This document shows, piece by piece, positions 1-7,694 of a stretch of 64,000 bases of DNA. A program made the position numbers and the translations under genes. The first letter of the stretch is position 1; every line of letters starts with the position of its first letter. The stretch is taken from positions 1 through 64,000 of the forward strand of contig CAIQKM010000102.1 of NCBI GenBank assembly GCA_903872345.1, written 5' to 3'. The stretch comes from an uncultured Verrucomicrobia subdivision 3 bacterium. Its GTDB lineage: Bacteria > Verrucomicrobiota > Verrucomicrobiia > Limisphaerales > UBA11358. The notes beneath the pieces were generated by a model. The model was given only the letters and a program-made list of their open reading frames with translations, was not told the origin of the DNA and did no database searches.

Positions 1-137
1 TATCCTTGGTGGCGGAACATGCTTATACGCGGACAATCGTAAAACTACGAACCCACTGACTGGAGAGCCGGATGCGGGAAATCCGCCCGTCCGGTTCGGA
101 GGGAGGGGTGGGGCTAATCCCCCATCCCTACCCCTAT
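1..137 (+). mobile_element. Group II intron, 3' end (domains V and VI)
   Basis: Positions 65-97 match a domain V hairpin: GAGCCGGA at 65-72 pairs with TCCGGTTC at 90-97, an inner GCGG/CCGC stem follows (74-77 with 83-86), and the loop contains GAAA. Domain VI follows at 101-134. Its arms AGGGGTGGGG (104-113) and CCCC..TCCCT (120-129) pair, and A130 bulges out seven bases before the likely 3' splice site at 137, as expected for a branch-point adenosine. The reverse transcriptase/maturase gene of such introns normally lies upstream and is outside the window. Bases 1-64 would be the tail of domain IV. No intron protein can be seen, so mobility cannot be judged. Confidence 0.8.
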
Positions 138-199
138 CGACCGTTGGACGGGCAGGTAATGTGTTTGAACCGTCCGGGGGAAAACAATGGTGTGACGAA

Positions 200-241
200 G
201 GTGTTCGGCGGGACGCCGAACACCGCACGCGAGACGCGTGC
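200..241. repeat. Two adjacent perfect hairpins
   Basis: The 11-bp arms GGTGTTCGGCG (200-210) and CGCCGAACACC (214-224) enclose a 3-base loop. The 6-bp arms GCACGC (225-230) and GCGTGC (236-241) enclose GAGAC. The pair lies downstream of the minus-strand eboE stop and about 60 bp past the intron end. It could end the eboE transcript, but no U-tract follows. Both hairpins share a GCG(G/A)GACGC-like centre with the hairpin at 36043-36065, so a dispersed palindromic repeat is also possible. Confidence 0.6.
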
Positions 242-271
242 GCTCCCCTTCGTTCCGCCAAGATTCGGGGT

Positions 272-1441
272 TCAGGCCAGCCCGCGTTCCGCCAACCGGG
301 CGAGGGTCCAGGCGTATTCCTGGGCGAGTTGGTCCACGACGTTCTGGGATTTCAGTTCGGGCGGCAGGACTTCCCAGGTGTACGTTTCCATTTCCAGGTG
401 GGGACACAGGCCGGGGTTGGCGGCGAGGATGTCCAGGACGCCAAGAATATGGTCGTTGGTGTTTTCAAACGGCGGCGCGGCGGGGGCGTGCAGGGGAATG
501 TGAAAGTGAATGCGCCATTCCTCGGTCTCGGGCGTTTCGGACAGGGGATGCCGGTTGAGGGCCTCGGGGAGGTCGCGGTAGATGGTGCGCTGGCCGGCTT
601 CGTCGCGGACGACGACTTGGTGCAGATAGACGTCGTCGGCAAAGGCGCGCAGGGCGACGCGGGCTTCGGCGGTGGGGGTGGTCTTGAGGGCGGAGCTGAG
701 GTGAATTTTGCTGATCTTGATGTCGTGCTGCACGAGGCTGACGAGGGCGTTGTGGGGTTCCTCGAATTCGATGGCGAAGTGGCAGGTGTCGTAGTTCACG
801 CCGAGATGGCGGGCGAGGCGCTCATCGTGCGGGTGTTCGCTGCGCAAATGATCGAAGAGGTGGATGGTTTCGGCGCTGCTTTCGAGCAGGCACATGGGCT
901 CGGGTTCCAGGCCGAGGTGCAGGGTGCGACCGGTCTGGGCGCCGAGGCGGTCAATGTGTTCGACGGCGCGCCAGACGTTCTGGCGCATCGCGTGGCGGCT
1001 TTCGGGGGTGTGATGAAATTCCTTGAAGGAACCGGGCAGGGTGCTGACGCTGCCTTCCACTCCCGGGGGCAGGAGGCTGGCGAGAATATCAAACAGGAGG
1101 TTGGTGTAAGCCAGTCGCTCGGGCGAGGTCCAGTCCGGCCGGTAAACATCTTCCTTCACGCGGGTGTTGTGGAAGCGGCCGTAGGGAAAACCATTGATCG
1201 TGAAAACATAGCAGCCGTTTTTTTCCAGCCAGCGGCGGAAGGCCAGGAGCTCGGCGGGATCGGCAAGTTCCGTGGCGGCCCGGGCGCTGAGGCGCAGGCC
1301 GATGGCGTAGGGGTGTTGCGGGCAGACCTGCGCGCGTACGGCGAGCGCATGGGTTTGCAGGGAATGAAAGGTTTCCAGCCAGGTTTCACCCCGGTGGATA
1401 TTGGTGCAATACGCGAGATGACGTCCGTGCGGGAGTTTCAT
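272..1441 (-). CDS. eboE: EboE-like metabolite traffic protein (TIM barrel)
   Basis: A 389-residue protein recognised as EboE, a TIM-barrel protein of the xylose-isomerase-like superfamily. It belongs to the ebo set, linked in other bacteria to export of precursor metabolites to the periplasm. Visible family motifs are YCTNIHRGETW (11-21), FTINGFPYGRFHNTRVK (80-96), HLGLEPEPMCLLES (175-188, likely a metal-ligand region), NYDTCHFAIEFE (216-227) and KIHLSSAL (245-252). Its ATG overlaps the stop of the upstream membrane-fusion protein by 4 bp (ATGA), so the two are probably translationally coupled. The other ebo genes are not in the window, which is unusual because they usually cluster. Family assignment is firm; substrate unknown. 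Confidence 0.85.
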   Translation of the reverse strand: MKLPHGRHLAYCTNIHRGETWLETFHSLQTHALAVRAQVCPQHPYAIGLRLSARAATELADPAELLAFRRWLEKNGCYVFTINGFPYGRFHNTRVKEDVYRPDWTSPERLAYTNLLFDILASLLPPGVEGSVSTLPGSFKEFHHTPESRHAMRQNVWRAVEHIDRLGAQTGRTLHLGLEPEPMCLLESSAETIHLFDHLRSEHPHDERLARHLGVNYDTCHFAIEFEEPHNALVSLVQHDIKISKIHLSSALKTTPTAEARVALRAFADDVYLHQVVVRDEAGQRTIYRDLPEALNRHPLSETPETEEWRIHFHIPLHAPAAPPFENTNDHILGVLDILAANPGLCPHLEMETYTWEVLPPELKSQNVVDQLAQEYAWTLARLAERGLA

Positions 1442-2442
1442 GGGGAGAGGAAGTCCACCTTGGCGGACAGTTCGGGGGTGAGGAAATGGTCGGGGTTTTC
1501 GATCTGGACCTTGATCTGGAGCGTGCCCTTGGAGCGGTCGGCCTCGGGCGCGATCTCGGCGACGTGCCCGGCGTAGGTGCGGTCCGGGTAGGCTTCGGGG
1601 CTGACATGGCAGGCCTGGTTCATGCGGATCTTGGAAAGATCGGCTTCATTGATGTCAATTTCAACCTGCAAATCGGCGGGGTCGGCCAGCGCCACGAGGG
1701 CGGTGCTGGGGCCGCGGCCGCCGCCGAAGCTCTGCGGCATGACGAGTTCGTTGGGGCGGGCGAGTTTTTCGAGGATGACACCGTTGATGGGGGAGCGGAT
1801 GGTACACCACTCAAGGTAGGTGCGGGCGAGTTCGAGTTCGCCTTGGGACTGGACGACGTTGGCCCGGTCGGCCGCGAGCTGGAGGCGGGCGTCATCGAGG
1901 GTTTGCGCGGATTCGACGGCGGTTTTGGCGAGCCGGGCGATGCGATTGAACTGGAGTTCGGCGCGGTCGGCGGCGGCCTGGGCGGCGGCGAGGGTGCCTT
2001 CGGCTTGGTGAACGCGGGCTTGGTATTCGGCATCGTCGAGCCGGACGATGACCTGGTTATTGGTGACGGGGTCGCCTTTTTTGACGCCGATCCATTTGAC
2101 GACGCCGAGGAAGCGGGGGCTGATTTCGATGCGTTCGCGGTTAATGATATAGCCGCTGACGGTCAGGACCGAGCCATTGGCGGACTGGATCGGGGTGGCG
2201 GCGGGGGTTGGAGACGGAGTGGTAGCGGTACTGGCCGGGCTGGCGCCGGTTTCCGCCACGGCGGGGGCTGCCGACGCTTTTCCGGCCATTTTGCGGATAT
2301 TATCGCTGGCACGGGGCCAGGCGAGCAAGGCGGCCAAAGCGGTGACTACGACAATAACGATAAAAATGGCAACCCAAGACCGCTGGGGGCGGCGTTTGGC
2401 GGCGGGGTCAATGGCGAGGCGGGCAAGGTGCCGGGTATCCAT
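1438..2442 (-). CDS. HlyD/RND-type periplasmic adaptor (membrane-fusion) protein
   Basis: A 334-residue adaptor that would link an inner-membrane transporter to an outer-membrane channel. It has one N-terminal membrane anchor (about residues 23-42), a Pro/Ala/Thr-rich linker (about 60-90), a lipoyl-like barrel half (VSGYIINRERIEISPRFLG, about 95-113), an alpha-helical hairpin rich in Ala and Gln (about 140-215), the second barrel half (TIRSPINGVILEKL) and a beta-barrel C-terminus. The ATG at 2442 is chosen because the open frame above it (to 2505) adds an unlikely leader before the membrane helix. No transporter or outer-membrane channel gene is adjacent; its partner in this operon is EboE. 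Confidence 0.85.
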   Translation of the reverse strand: MDTRHLARLAIDPAAKRRPQRSWVAIFIVIVVVTALAALLAWPRASDNIRKMAGKASAAPAVAETGASPASTATTPSPTPAATPIQSANGSVLTVSGYIINRERIEISPRFLGVVKWIGVKKGDPVTNNQVIVRLDDAEYQARVHQAEGTLAAAQAAADRAELQFNRIARLAKTAVESAQTLDDARLQLAADRANVVQSQGELELARTYLEWCTIRSPINGVILEKLARPNELVMPQSFGGGRGPSTALVALADPADLQVEIDINEADLSKIRMNQACHVSPEAYPDRTYAGHVAEIAPEADRSKGTLQIKVQIENPDHFLTPELSAKVDFLSP

Positions 2443-2537
2443 GCCGCTTAAGATGGGGCGAACGGGAAATATTTCAAGGCGCAAAGACGTTGACACGCTT
2501 CTCAACCCGGTTTAATCTCAGAAAAATTGCAATAACA

Positions 2538-3305
2538 ATGTTACTCCGCATCAGTTTGATTGTGGCCATTTTGGCCGGCCTCGGCGCCGGTACTCTGGCG
2601 TATCTGGAAGTCTCCAAACAGATTCCCGTGCTGGTGCAACAGCGCGACGATGAAAAATCGGCCAAGCAAACGGCGCTGACGCAGCTTGCCAACACCAACA
2701 AGGTGCTGGTGAAGACGCGGAGCGAACTGGCCCAGACCCAGCAGGAGCTCGCGGACACCAAGAGCGAACGCGACAAGGCGATCGCCAGCGCCGATGCCGC
2801 CACCCGCCGCGCGGATATTCTCAACGACAAGCTCGCCAAGACCACCCAAGAACGCGACGACGCCCAGAACCAACTGGCCGCCTACAACTCCACCGGGCTG
2901 ACTCCCGAACAGGTCAACAAGCTGAACGGACGACTGAAGGACGCCCAGGCCGAAATCGCCGCGATCACGGATGAGAAGATTGTTTTGCAACGCGTGCGGG
3001 ATCGTTTGAAGGCGCAGCTTGACCACATTCTCGGACCGGATGTATTTGTCAAATTGCCCCCGGATCTCCGCGGTAAAATTGTCACGGTGGATCCCAAGTG
3101 GGAGTTTGTGGTGCTCAACATCGGTGAACTTCAGGGGTTGCGCGAAGATGGCGAACTTCTCGTGAGTCGCGACGGCAAACTGATTGCCAAGGTCATTGTC
3201 CGCACCCTTCAGAAGGACCGGGCAATTGCCAATCTGGTTCCCGGCTGGAAACTGGGTGACGTAACCGAAGGCGACGTGGTTTCCCCCGCGCATCCGGCGT
3301 CCTGA
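2538..3305 (+). CDS. Coiled-coil membrane-anchored protein, function unknown
   Basis: About 255 residues. A membrane helix (about 5-25) is followed by a long charged coiled coil (about 28-160, repeated Ala/Glu/Lys/Gln heptads such as RSELAQTQQELADTKSERDK). The C-terminal domain of about 85 residues looks beta-rich (DLRGKIVTVDPKWEFVVLNI, then a Gly-rich end). It is probably periplasmic and tethered to the inner membrane. The ATG at 2538 starts directly before the helix; a TTG at 2490 would add 16 polar residues. The lipoprotein gene starts 14 bp downstream and shares its terminator, so they form a two-gene operon. No established function recognised. Confidence 0.8.
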   Translation: MLLRISLIVAILAGLGAGTLAYLEVSKQIPVLVQQRDDEKSAKQTALTQLANTNKVLVKTRSELAQTQQELADTKSERDKAIASADAATRRADILNDKLAKTTQERDDAQNQLAAYNSTGLTPEQVNKLNGRLKDAQAEIAAITDEKIVLQRVRDRLKAQLDHILGPDVFVKLPPDLRGKIVTVDPKWEFVVLNIGELQGLREDGELLVSRDGKLIAKVIVRTLQKDRAIANLVPGWKLGDVTEGDVVSPAHPAS

Positions 3306-3319
3306 TTTATTGGAATGCC

Positions 3320-3487
3320 ATGAAGCTTTCAGCCGCCAACTGGGTGTTTCTGTTCCTGCTGGGATTGGTGATTGTGCTGGGCAGCGGTTGCGCCACGGAT
3401 GATCCGGAAAATGTCTCGGTGCGTCCTTGGAACTCGCCGCAGGGCTGGGAAAACGGCCTCGGCGGTATGGATAATCAGCACGAGTAA
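3320..3487 (+). CDS. Small lipoprotein (55 aa)
   Basis: A short gene: MKLSAANWVFLFLLG begins a hydrophobic signal peptide ending in a lipobox-like LGSGC (Cys24). A 31-residue mature part follows with the motif RPWNSPQGWE. The -3 position of the lipobox is Gly rather than the usual Leu, so lipidation is likely but not certain. It lies 14 bp after the coiled-coil gene and directly before a strong terminator. It may work with its neighbour at the cell envelope; this is inferred only from the shared transcript. Confidence 0.75.
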   Translation: MKLSAANWVFLFLLGLVIVLGSGCATDDPENVSVRPWNSPQGWENGLGGMDNQHE

Positions 3488-3503
3488 GCGGCTGATAAAT
3501 TTT

Positions 3504-3538
3504 AAACCCCCCTCTCCGGTTCGGAGAGGGGTTTTTTG
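3504..3538 (+). terminator. Rho-independent terminator
   Basis: The stem CCCTCTCCG/CGGAGAGGG with a short GTT loop (about 3510-3530) is followed by GTTTTTTG. It ends the coiled-coil/lipoprotein operon 16 bp after the lipoprotein stop. Confidence 0.9.
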
Positions 3539-3608
3539 TTGATGCCGTTTTCAGGCGTAACAATGCAGTTCAACCACGGATGGACAAAAAGGTCTTCGTC
3601 AAATAACA

Positions 3609-3637
3609 TTGACATATTCGCCATTCGCGAATAGCAT
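3609..3637 (+). promoter_or_regulatory. Sigma70-type promoter with internal palindrome; implies leaderless mRNA
   Basis: TTGACA (3609-3614, perfect -35), exactly 17 bp, then TAGCAT (3632-3637, -10-like). The ATG of the HTH gene begins at 3644, six bases after the -10, where transcription would be expected to start, so the mRNA would have no leader. The spacer holds a perfect inverted repeat, TATTCGC (3615-3621) and GCGAATA (3627-3633) around CATTC. It is an obvious operator candidate for the HTH protein encoded just downstream. Confidence 0.75.
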
Positions 3638-3643
3638 ATAGAC

Positions 3644-4159
3644 ATGATTGCCAAGTCATTGGATGTGGTTGTATTGCTCAAACTGCTGCTTGAAAAGGGG
3701 CGGAAGCCGTATGCTCAATTATCCAATGAACTGGGGATTAGCGCTTCCGAAATTCACGCGGCTGTCCGCCGGGGGATCACCGCCGGGCTAATTTCAGCCG
3801 AATCGAAACTGCCTTTGAAAAAACCCTTGGAAGATTACCTTCTTCACGGTGTTCGATATGCATTCCCAGCCAAACCGGGGCCGGTGGCGCGCGGATTGCC
3901 CACTGCGTATGCCGCCCCTCCCCTTGCTGAAAAAATGAACCTGAATGACATGCCTCCGGTCTGGTCGGATCCGGAGGGAACAGTCAGAGGATTCGCCGTT
4001 GAACCACTGCACCCCTCGGTGCCCGCCGCTGCGAAGGCAGATGCGGCGCTGTATCAACTGCTGGCCTTGGTTGACACATTGCGAATTGGTCATGCAAGGG
4101 AACGAAAGCTGGCCGAAGTTGAATTAAAAGACCGCCTGAACCATGCCAACGCCACTTGA
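3644..4159 (+). CDS. Winged-helix/HTH protein paired with a nucleotidyltransferase
   Basis: A 171-residue protein. Residues about 5-50 form a MarR/winged-helix-like DNA-binding region (VVLLKLLLEKGRKPYAQLSN, then LGISASEIHAAVRRGITAGL). The rest includes conserved-looking LLHGVRYAFPAKPG and GLPTAYAAPPL and an acidic helical tail (ALYQLLALVDTLRIGHARER). The gene overlaps the nucleotidyltransferase gene by 17 bp. A palindrome inside its own promoter suggests autorepression. By analogy with AbiE-type type IV toxin-antitoxin pairs (HTH regulator plus nucleotidyltransferase) it would be the antitoxin/regulator, but it is not a clear AbiEi sequence. Family function is not established. Confidence 0.8.
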   Translation: MIAKSLDVVVLLKLLLEKGRKPYAQLSNELGISASEIHAAVRRGITAGLISAESKLPLKKPLEDYLLHGVRYAFPAKPGPVARGLPTAYAAPPLAEKMNLNDMPPVWSDPEGTVRGFAVEPLHPSVPAAAKADAALYQLLALVDTLRIGHARERKLAEVELKDRLNHANAT

Positions 4160-4841
4160 AGAAATGCGGACAGTCGCCAAGCGACTGCAACCGTTGAAGG
4201 TTCCGTTTGCATTCATCGGCGGGGCGGTGCTGGGCTTGCTGGTTGATGACCCCAAACTCTCCGAAGTTCGGAGCACGAAAGACGTTGACGTGGTGGTTGA
4301 GGCTGTGACCTATGGCGAGTATGTGGCGCTTGAAGAACGGCTCCGCCAAGCACACTTTCAACATGACACATCGCAAGGCGCCCCGATTTGTCGGTGGATT
4401 ATAGACGGTTGTCTGGTGGATATTCTGCCGAAAGATTCGGCGGCGTTGGGAATGAGTTCCAGATGGTTCCATGAAGTTTTGGCGTGCTCAAAAGATGTGG
4501 ATTTGGGTGAAGGCTGCGTAGTCAGAGTGATAACGCCGGCGTTATTTTTAGCCACCAAACTTGAGGCATTCAAAGATCGCGGCAAAGGTGACTACCTCAT
4601 GAGCCGTGATTTGGGGGATATTGTTACGCTGGTAGATGGACGCGCAACCATTGTCGAGGATGTTGCCGGCGCTTTGGCTGCTGTCCGTTCGTGCATCAGC
4701 AAGAATTTTTTGGAGTTGCTGAAAGATCCATATTTTCATGAAGCCCTGCCGGAAAACCTGCCCCGCATGGAGGGGGCGGCAAAACGTGTTCCACTGGTCA
4801 CCAAACGGTTTGAAGCCATTGCCATGTCGCGAGGGACATAA
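4143..4841 (+). CDS. Nucleotidyltransferase-fold protein, putative toxin partner
   Basis: A 232-residue protein with minimal nucleotidyltransferase hallmarks: Gly26-Gly27 in FIGGAVLGLL, then STKDVDVVVE with Asp47 and Asp49, and a third Asp93 in GCLVDILP. These match the GG and D-x-D plus D metal site of the pol-beta-like fold used by AbiEii and related toxins. The segment ATKLEAFKDRGKGDYLMSRD (about 140-160) is a typical family block. Overlap with the upstream HTH gene indicates coupled expression. The substrate (tRNA, protein or small molecule) cannot be read from sequence. Confidence 0.8.
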   Translation: MPTPLEEMRTVAKRLQPLKVPFAFIGGAVLGLLVDDPKLSEVRSTKDVDVVVEAVTYGEYVALEERLRQAHFQHDTSQGAPICRWIIDGCLVDILPKDSAALGMSSRWFHEVLACSKDVDLGEGCVVRVITPALFLATKLEAFKDRGKGDYLMSRDLGDIVTLVDGRATIVEDVAGALAAVRSCISKNFLELLKDPYFHEALPENLPRMEGAAKRVPLVTKRFEAIAMSRGT

Positions 4842-4961
4842 AGGGATCAGTTCAATGCCAATGACAACTGGCGGGGTGGGGCTGATAGAAGTTTGGGGAT
4901 GGCGCGACAATTGCGAATGGAATATGCGGGAGGTTCCACAAGGTAGGTTTATCATCCCGCA

Positions 4962-5549
4962 TCACCCCTTGGCGCGGACCAAGCGGTCGGGGGTGAGGAT
5001 GAAATTCACTTTGGCGTCGTGGGGTTCGGCCGGGATCAGCGGGTTCAGTTGGAGGGTGTGGCAGATGCCGCATTTGATGCCGCTAGCGTACTGCAACAGG
5101 CGGTCGTAATAGCCCTTGCCCCGGCCGAGACGGTGGCCGGCAAGGTCGAAGGCCAGGCCGGGAACGAGCACCAGGTGGAAGGCTTCCAGCGGGATTTCCG
5201 GGCAGGATTCGGCCGGTTCACGAACGCCGAATTTGCCGGTGACGAGGTCGGTTTCCAGATCGGTGACCTGCCGGGCGAGATAGGTTTGCGTGGCGGGATT
5301 GAACCAGGGCAGGGCCACAGTTTTACCTTCGGCCACGGCTTCTTCGAGCAGAGGCCAGATATCGATTTCATTTTCCAGCGGGGCGAAAAACAGGATGATG
5401 CCGGCGCTGCGGATTTGCAGTTCCAGCCGTTCGCAGAGGGAGACGGATTCCACTTCGCGAATTTCGGGAGTGATGCGGGCCAGGGCGGCGCGCATGGTGG
5501 CGCGCAGGGCGTCTTTGGCGAGGGCGATTTCGTTGATTTCAGGTTCCAT
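4962..5549 (-). CDS. 5-formyltetrahydrofolate cyclo-ligase
   Basis: A 195-residue enzyme that converts 5-formyl-THF to 5,10-methenyl-THF using ATP. The diagnostic C-terminal motif is present: VLVPGLAFDLAGHRLGRGKG followed by YYDRLL (about 127-152). An N-terminal KDALRATMRAAL helix supplies the usual basic region. The ATG at 5549 gives the family's normal length; the open frame continues upstream to 5801, but that part crosses a dispersed repeat (5611-5650) and is not coding. It lies downstream of rarA on the same strand with about 190 bp between. Confidence 0.9.
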   Translation of the reverse strand: MEPEINEIALAKDALRATMRAALARITPEIREVESVSLCERLELQIRSAGIILFFAPLENEIDIWPLLEEAVAEGKTVALPWFNPATQTYLARQVTDLETDLVTGKFGVREPAESCPEIPLEAFHLVLVPGLAFDLAGHRLGRGKGYYDRLLQYASGIKCGICHTLQLNPLIPAEPHDAKVNFILTPDRLVRAKG

Positions 5550-5610
5550 GGTGGGCGGGTGAAAATGTGAATCGAGGATGGGGGAATGAGAAAATAAATG
5601 TTTAACGCTC

Positions 5611-5650
5611 GCCCTCACCCCGGCCCTCTCCCCCGGGGAGAGGGAGAAAA
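5611..5650. repeat. Dispersed GC-rich palindromic repeat, copy A
   Basis: Starts CCTCACCCCGGCCCTCTCC, and CCCTCTCCCC (5624-5633) pairs with GGGGAGAGGG (5635-5644). The same head sequence recurs at 8223-8262 and 57772-57822. Copy A is intergenic, just upstream of the cyclo-ligase gene. Confidence 0.85.
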
Positions 5651-5737
5651 GGTTCCAGCGGATGGAGTTGTTCCAACCGGGCTGATTGTTCACACCGGGG
5701 AAAATAGGGAAGGTTATTATGGGGCAGTTCCATGCTG

Positions 5738-7141
5738 TCAGGCCGGGCCGGTTTGGGACGGTGGTTTTTGCGCGCGGGTGGCGACGAATTGGGCGCGCCA
5801 TTTTTCCACGCGGTCTTTGATCTTTTTTTCCACCCCTTGCTCGGTGGGTTCGTAGTAGGTGCGGTTCACGCCGAGATAATCCTGGGCGACAAAGTGATCC
5901 GGATGGTCGTGCGCGTAGGCGTAGTTTTTGCCGTGGCCGAGGCGTTCGGCGCCGGCGTAATGTTTGTCGCGCAAATGTTCGGGCACGGCCAGGGTGCGGC
6001 CGGAGCGGACATCGTCCAGCGCGGCGTCAATGGCCTTGATCGCGGAATTGCTCTTGTTGGCGGTGGCGATGTAAATGGTGGCTTCGGCGAGAGGAATTCG
6101 GGCCTCGGGCCAGCCGACAAATTCGGCGGCGCTTTGGCAGGCATTGGCGAGCACAAGGGCCATGGGGTCGGCCAGCCCGACATCCTCGGCGGCGCAGATG
6201 ACAATGCGACGGGCGATGAAGCGCGGGTCTTCGCCGGCGTGAATCATCTTGGCCAGCCAGTAGAGGGCGGCATCGGGATCGCTGCCGCGCATGGATTTGA
6301 TGAAAGCGGAAATGGTGTCGTAGTGGGCATCGCCATCGCCGTCATACACGATGGCCTTTTTCTGGATGCTCTGCTCGGCCACGGCAAGGGAGACACGGAT
6401 GATGCCGTCGGCGTCGGGCGCGGTGGTGAGCGCGGCGATTTCCAGGGAGTTGAGTGCCTTGCGGGCATCGCCATCGGCCACCCGGGCGAGGTGGCGGAGG
6501 GCTTCGTCATCGGCGGTAATTTTCAGGTACCCGAGGCCGCGTTCCTCATCGGTGAGGGCGCGTTGCAGCAGGGCGAGGAGGTCGGCCTCGGTGAGCGGGC
6601 GAAGCTCGAAAATCTGGGAGCGGGAGACGAGCGGGGAATTGACGAAAAAGAACGGGTTGTGCGTGGTGGCACCGATGAGCCGGATGACCCCGCTTTCCAC
6701 GTCCGGCAGCAGGACGTCCTGCTGGGATTTGTTGAACCGGTGGATTTCGTCAATGAAGAGAATGGTGGAGGCCCCGGTGTTTTCCAGACGATTGGCGGCG
6801 CCGGCGAGCACGCGGCGCATGTCGGCCACATTGGATTCCACGCCGCTAAGACGCTCGAATTTGCTCTTTGTCTGGCGGGCGATGATCTGGGCGAGGGAGG
6901 TTTTGCCGGTGCCGGGCGGGCCGTAAAAAATGAGGGACTGGATGCGGTCGGCCTCGATGGCACGGCGCAGGAGCTGTCCGGGGCCGAGCACATGCGTCTG
7001 GCCGGCGTATTCCGCGAGGTTGCGCGGGCGCATGCGGGCGGCGAGGGGCCGGTTGCGCAGGGCTTCGGCTTCGGATACGGGCGCGGTCGTTTCCACCGGC
7101 GGAGGTGCCGCCGGGGTGGAAAAGAGATCGTCGCGAGACAT
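5738..7141 (-). CDS. rarA: Replication-associated recombination protein A (AAA ATPase)
   Basis: A 467-residue member of the RarA/MgsA/WRNIP1 family, clamp-loader-like ATPases acting at stalled replication forks. The Walker A motif is GPPGTGKTS (74-82), Walker B is ILFIDEIHRF (127-136), and an ATTHNPFFFVNSPL sensor-type segment follows. The family's C-terminal tetramerisation region includes SFIKSMRGSDPDAALYWLAK-like residues. Length is normal, with a Pro/Ala-rich leader before the AAA core. The upstream region carries short tandem repeats rather than an obvious operon partner. Confidence 0.95.
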   Translation of the reverse strand: MSRDDLFSTPAAPPPVETTAPVSEAEALRNRPLAARMRPRNLAEYAGQTHVLGPGQLLRRAIEADRIQSLIFYGPPGTGKTSLAQIIARQTKSKFERLSGVESNVADMRRVLAGAANRLENTGASTILFIDEIHRFNKSQQDVLLPDVESGVIRLIGATTHNPFFFVNSPLVSRSQIFELRPLTEADLLALLQRALTDEERGLGYLKITADDEALRHLARVADGDARKALNSLEIAALTTAPDADGIIRVSLAVAEQSIQKKAIVYDGDGDAHYDTISAFIKSMRGSDPDAALYWLAKMIHAGEDPRFIARRIVICAAEDVGLADPMALVLANACQSAAEFVGWPEARIPLAEATIYIATANKSNSAIKAIDAALDDVRSGRTLAVPEHLRDKHYAGAERLGHGKNYAYAHDHPDHFVAQDYLGVNRTYYEPTEQGVEKKIKDRVEKWRAQFVATRAQKPPSQTGPA

Positions 7142-7145
7142 GGGG

Positions 7146-7246
7146 AAAGGCTAAAGGCTAAAGGCTGAATGCTAAAGGGAAAACGGTAAACCGAAGTCCG
7201 ATAAAAGGAAACATCCAACAACCAACATCGAACGCCCAACATCCAG
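7146..7246. repeat. Short tandem-type intergenic repeats
   Basis: Two simple repeats lie before rarA. One is built on GGCTAAA/GGCTGAA units (7148-7180). The other has CCAACATC-like units repeated with variation (about 7211-7244). They do not encode a supported gene. Confidence 0.6.
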
Positions 7247-7352
7247 GTGATGAGTTTACTTTCGTTGCCCTATAATGACATTATAACAGAATAGAACGAA
7301 ACTTTAGACAGACCAAGTATTGATGTCAGGAACCTTATCATAAATGGTTTTC

Positions 7353-7694
7353 TCAACCTCCTGACGATGAATCTTGCTCAAAACCGGAATCCCAACTGAT
7401 TTGACAATGTGGACAGTCATAGAAAAAACGCGATGAATTAGAATTCGACAAACGCCGTATGGAAGCACGCAAACGCCGCGAGCATGAAGGGCACCGAACG
7501 AAATACTGCATGTGGGTCATAACAATACCGCCCACAATGAATGGAATTGGCCAAAGCCACCATACTTCAGGCAAACCTTTGAAGTCTCCCCAAGCCTGCA
7601 AAGCGAATGCAATGGCGAAGGCGGATACGAATATTACGAGATGCCAACGCCCGAATCGCTTCAACTTTCTGTGTGGAAAAGCGAGTTTATCCAT
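7353..7694 (-). CDS. Small membrane protein with zinc-ribbon-like tail
   Basis: A 113-residue protein with two predicted membrane helices (WHLVIFVSAFAIAFALQA, about 17-34; WLWPIPFIVGGIVM, about 46-59). A cytosolic tail with CPSC (about 69-72) and CPHC (about 95-98) forms a likely four-Cys metal site. The gene sits in an AT-richer island (about 7.24-7.74 kb) unlike its neighbours, suggesting recent acquisition. The start at 7694 lies in the second copy of a 16-bp tandem duplication that also duplicated the start codon. Function unknown. Confidence 0.6.
   Translation of the reverse strand: MDKLAFPHRKLKRFGRWHLVIFVSAFAIAFALQAWGDFKGLPEVWWLWPIPFIVGGIVMTHMQYFVRCPSCSRRLRASIRRLSNSNSSRFFYDCPHCQISWDSGFEQDSSSGG

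Noticed and set aside
72-503. A 143-codon plus-strand frame starting in the intron end
   Set aside because: It starts inside domain V of the intron and runs into antisense eboE; such frames at group II intron ends are a common false call.
161-1576. A 471-codon plus-strand frame opposite eboE
   Set aside because: Gly/Ala/Val-rich shadow; EboE motifs on the minus strand are clear.
5732-7168. A 478-codon plus-strand frame opposite rarA
   Set aside because: Gly/Val-rich shadow of rarA, which carries intact Walker motifs on the minus strand.
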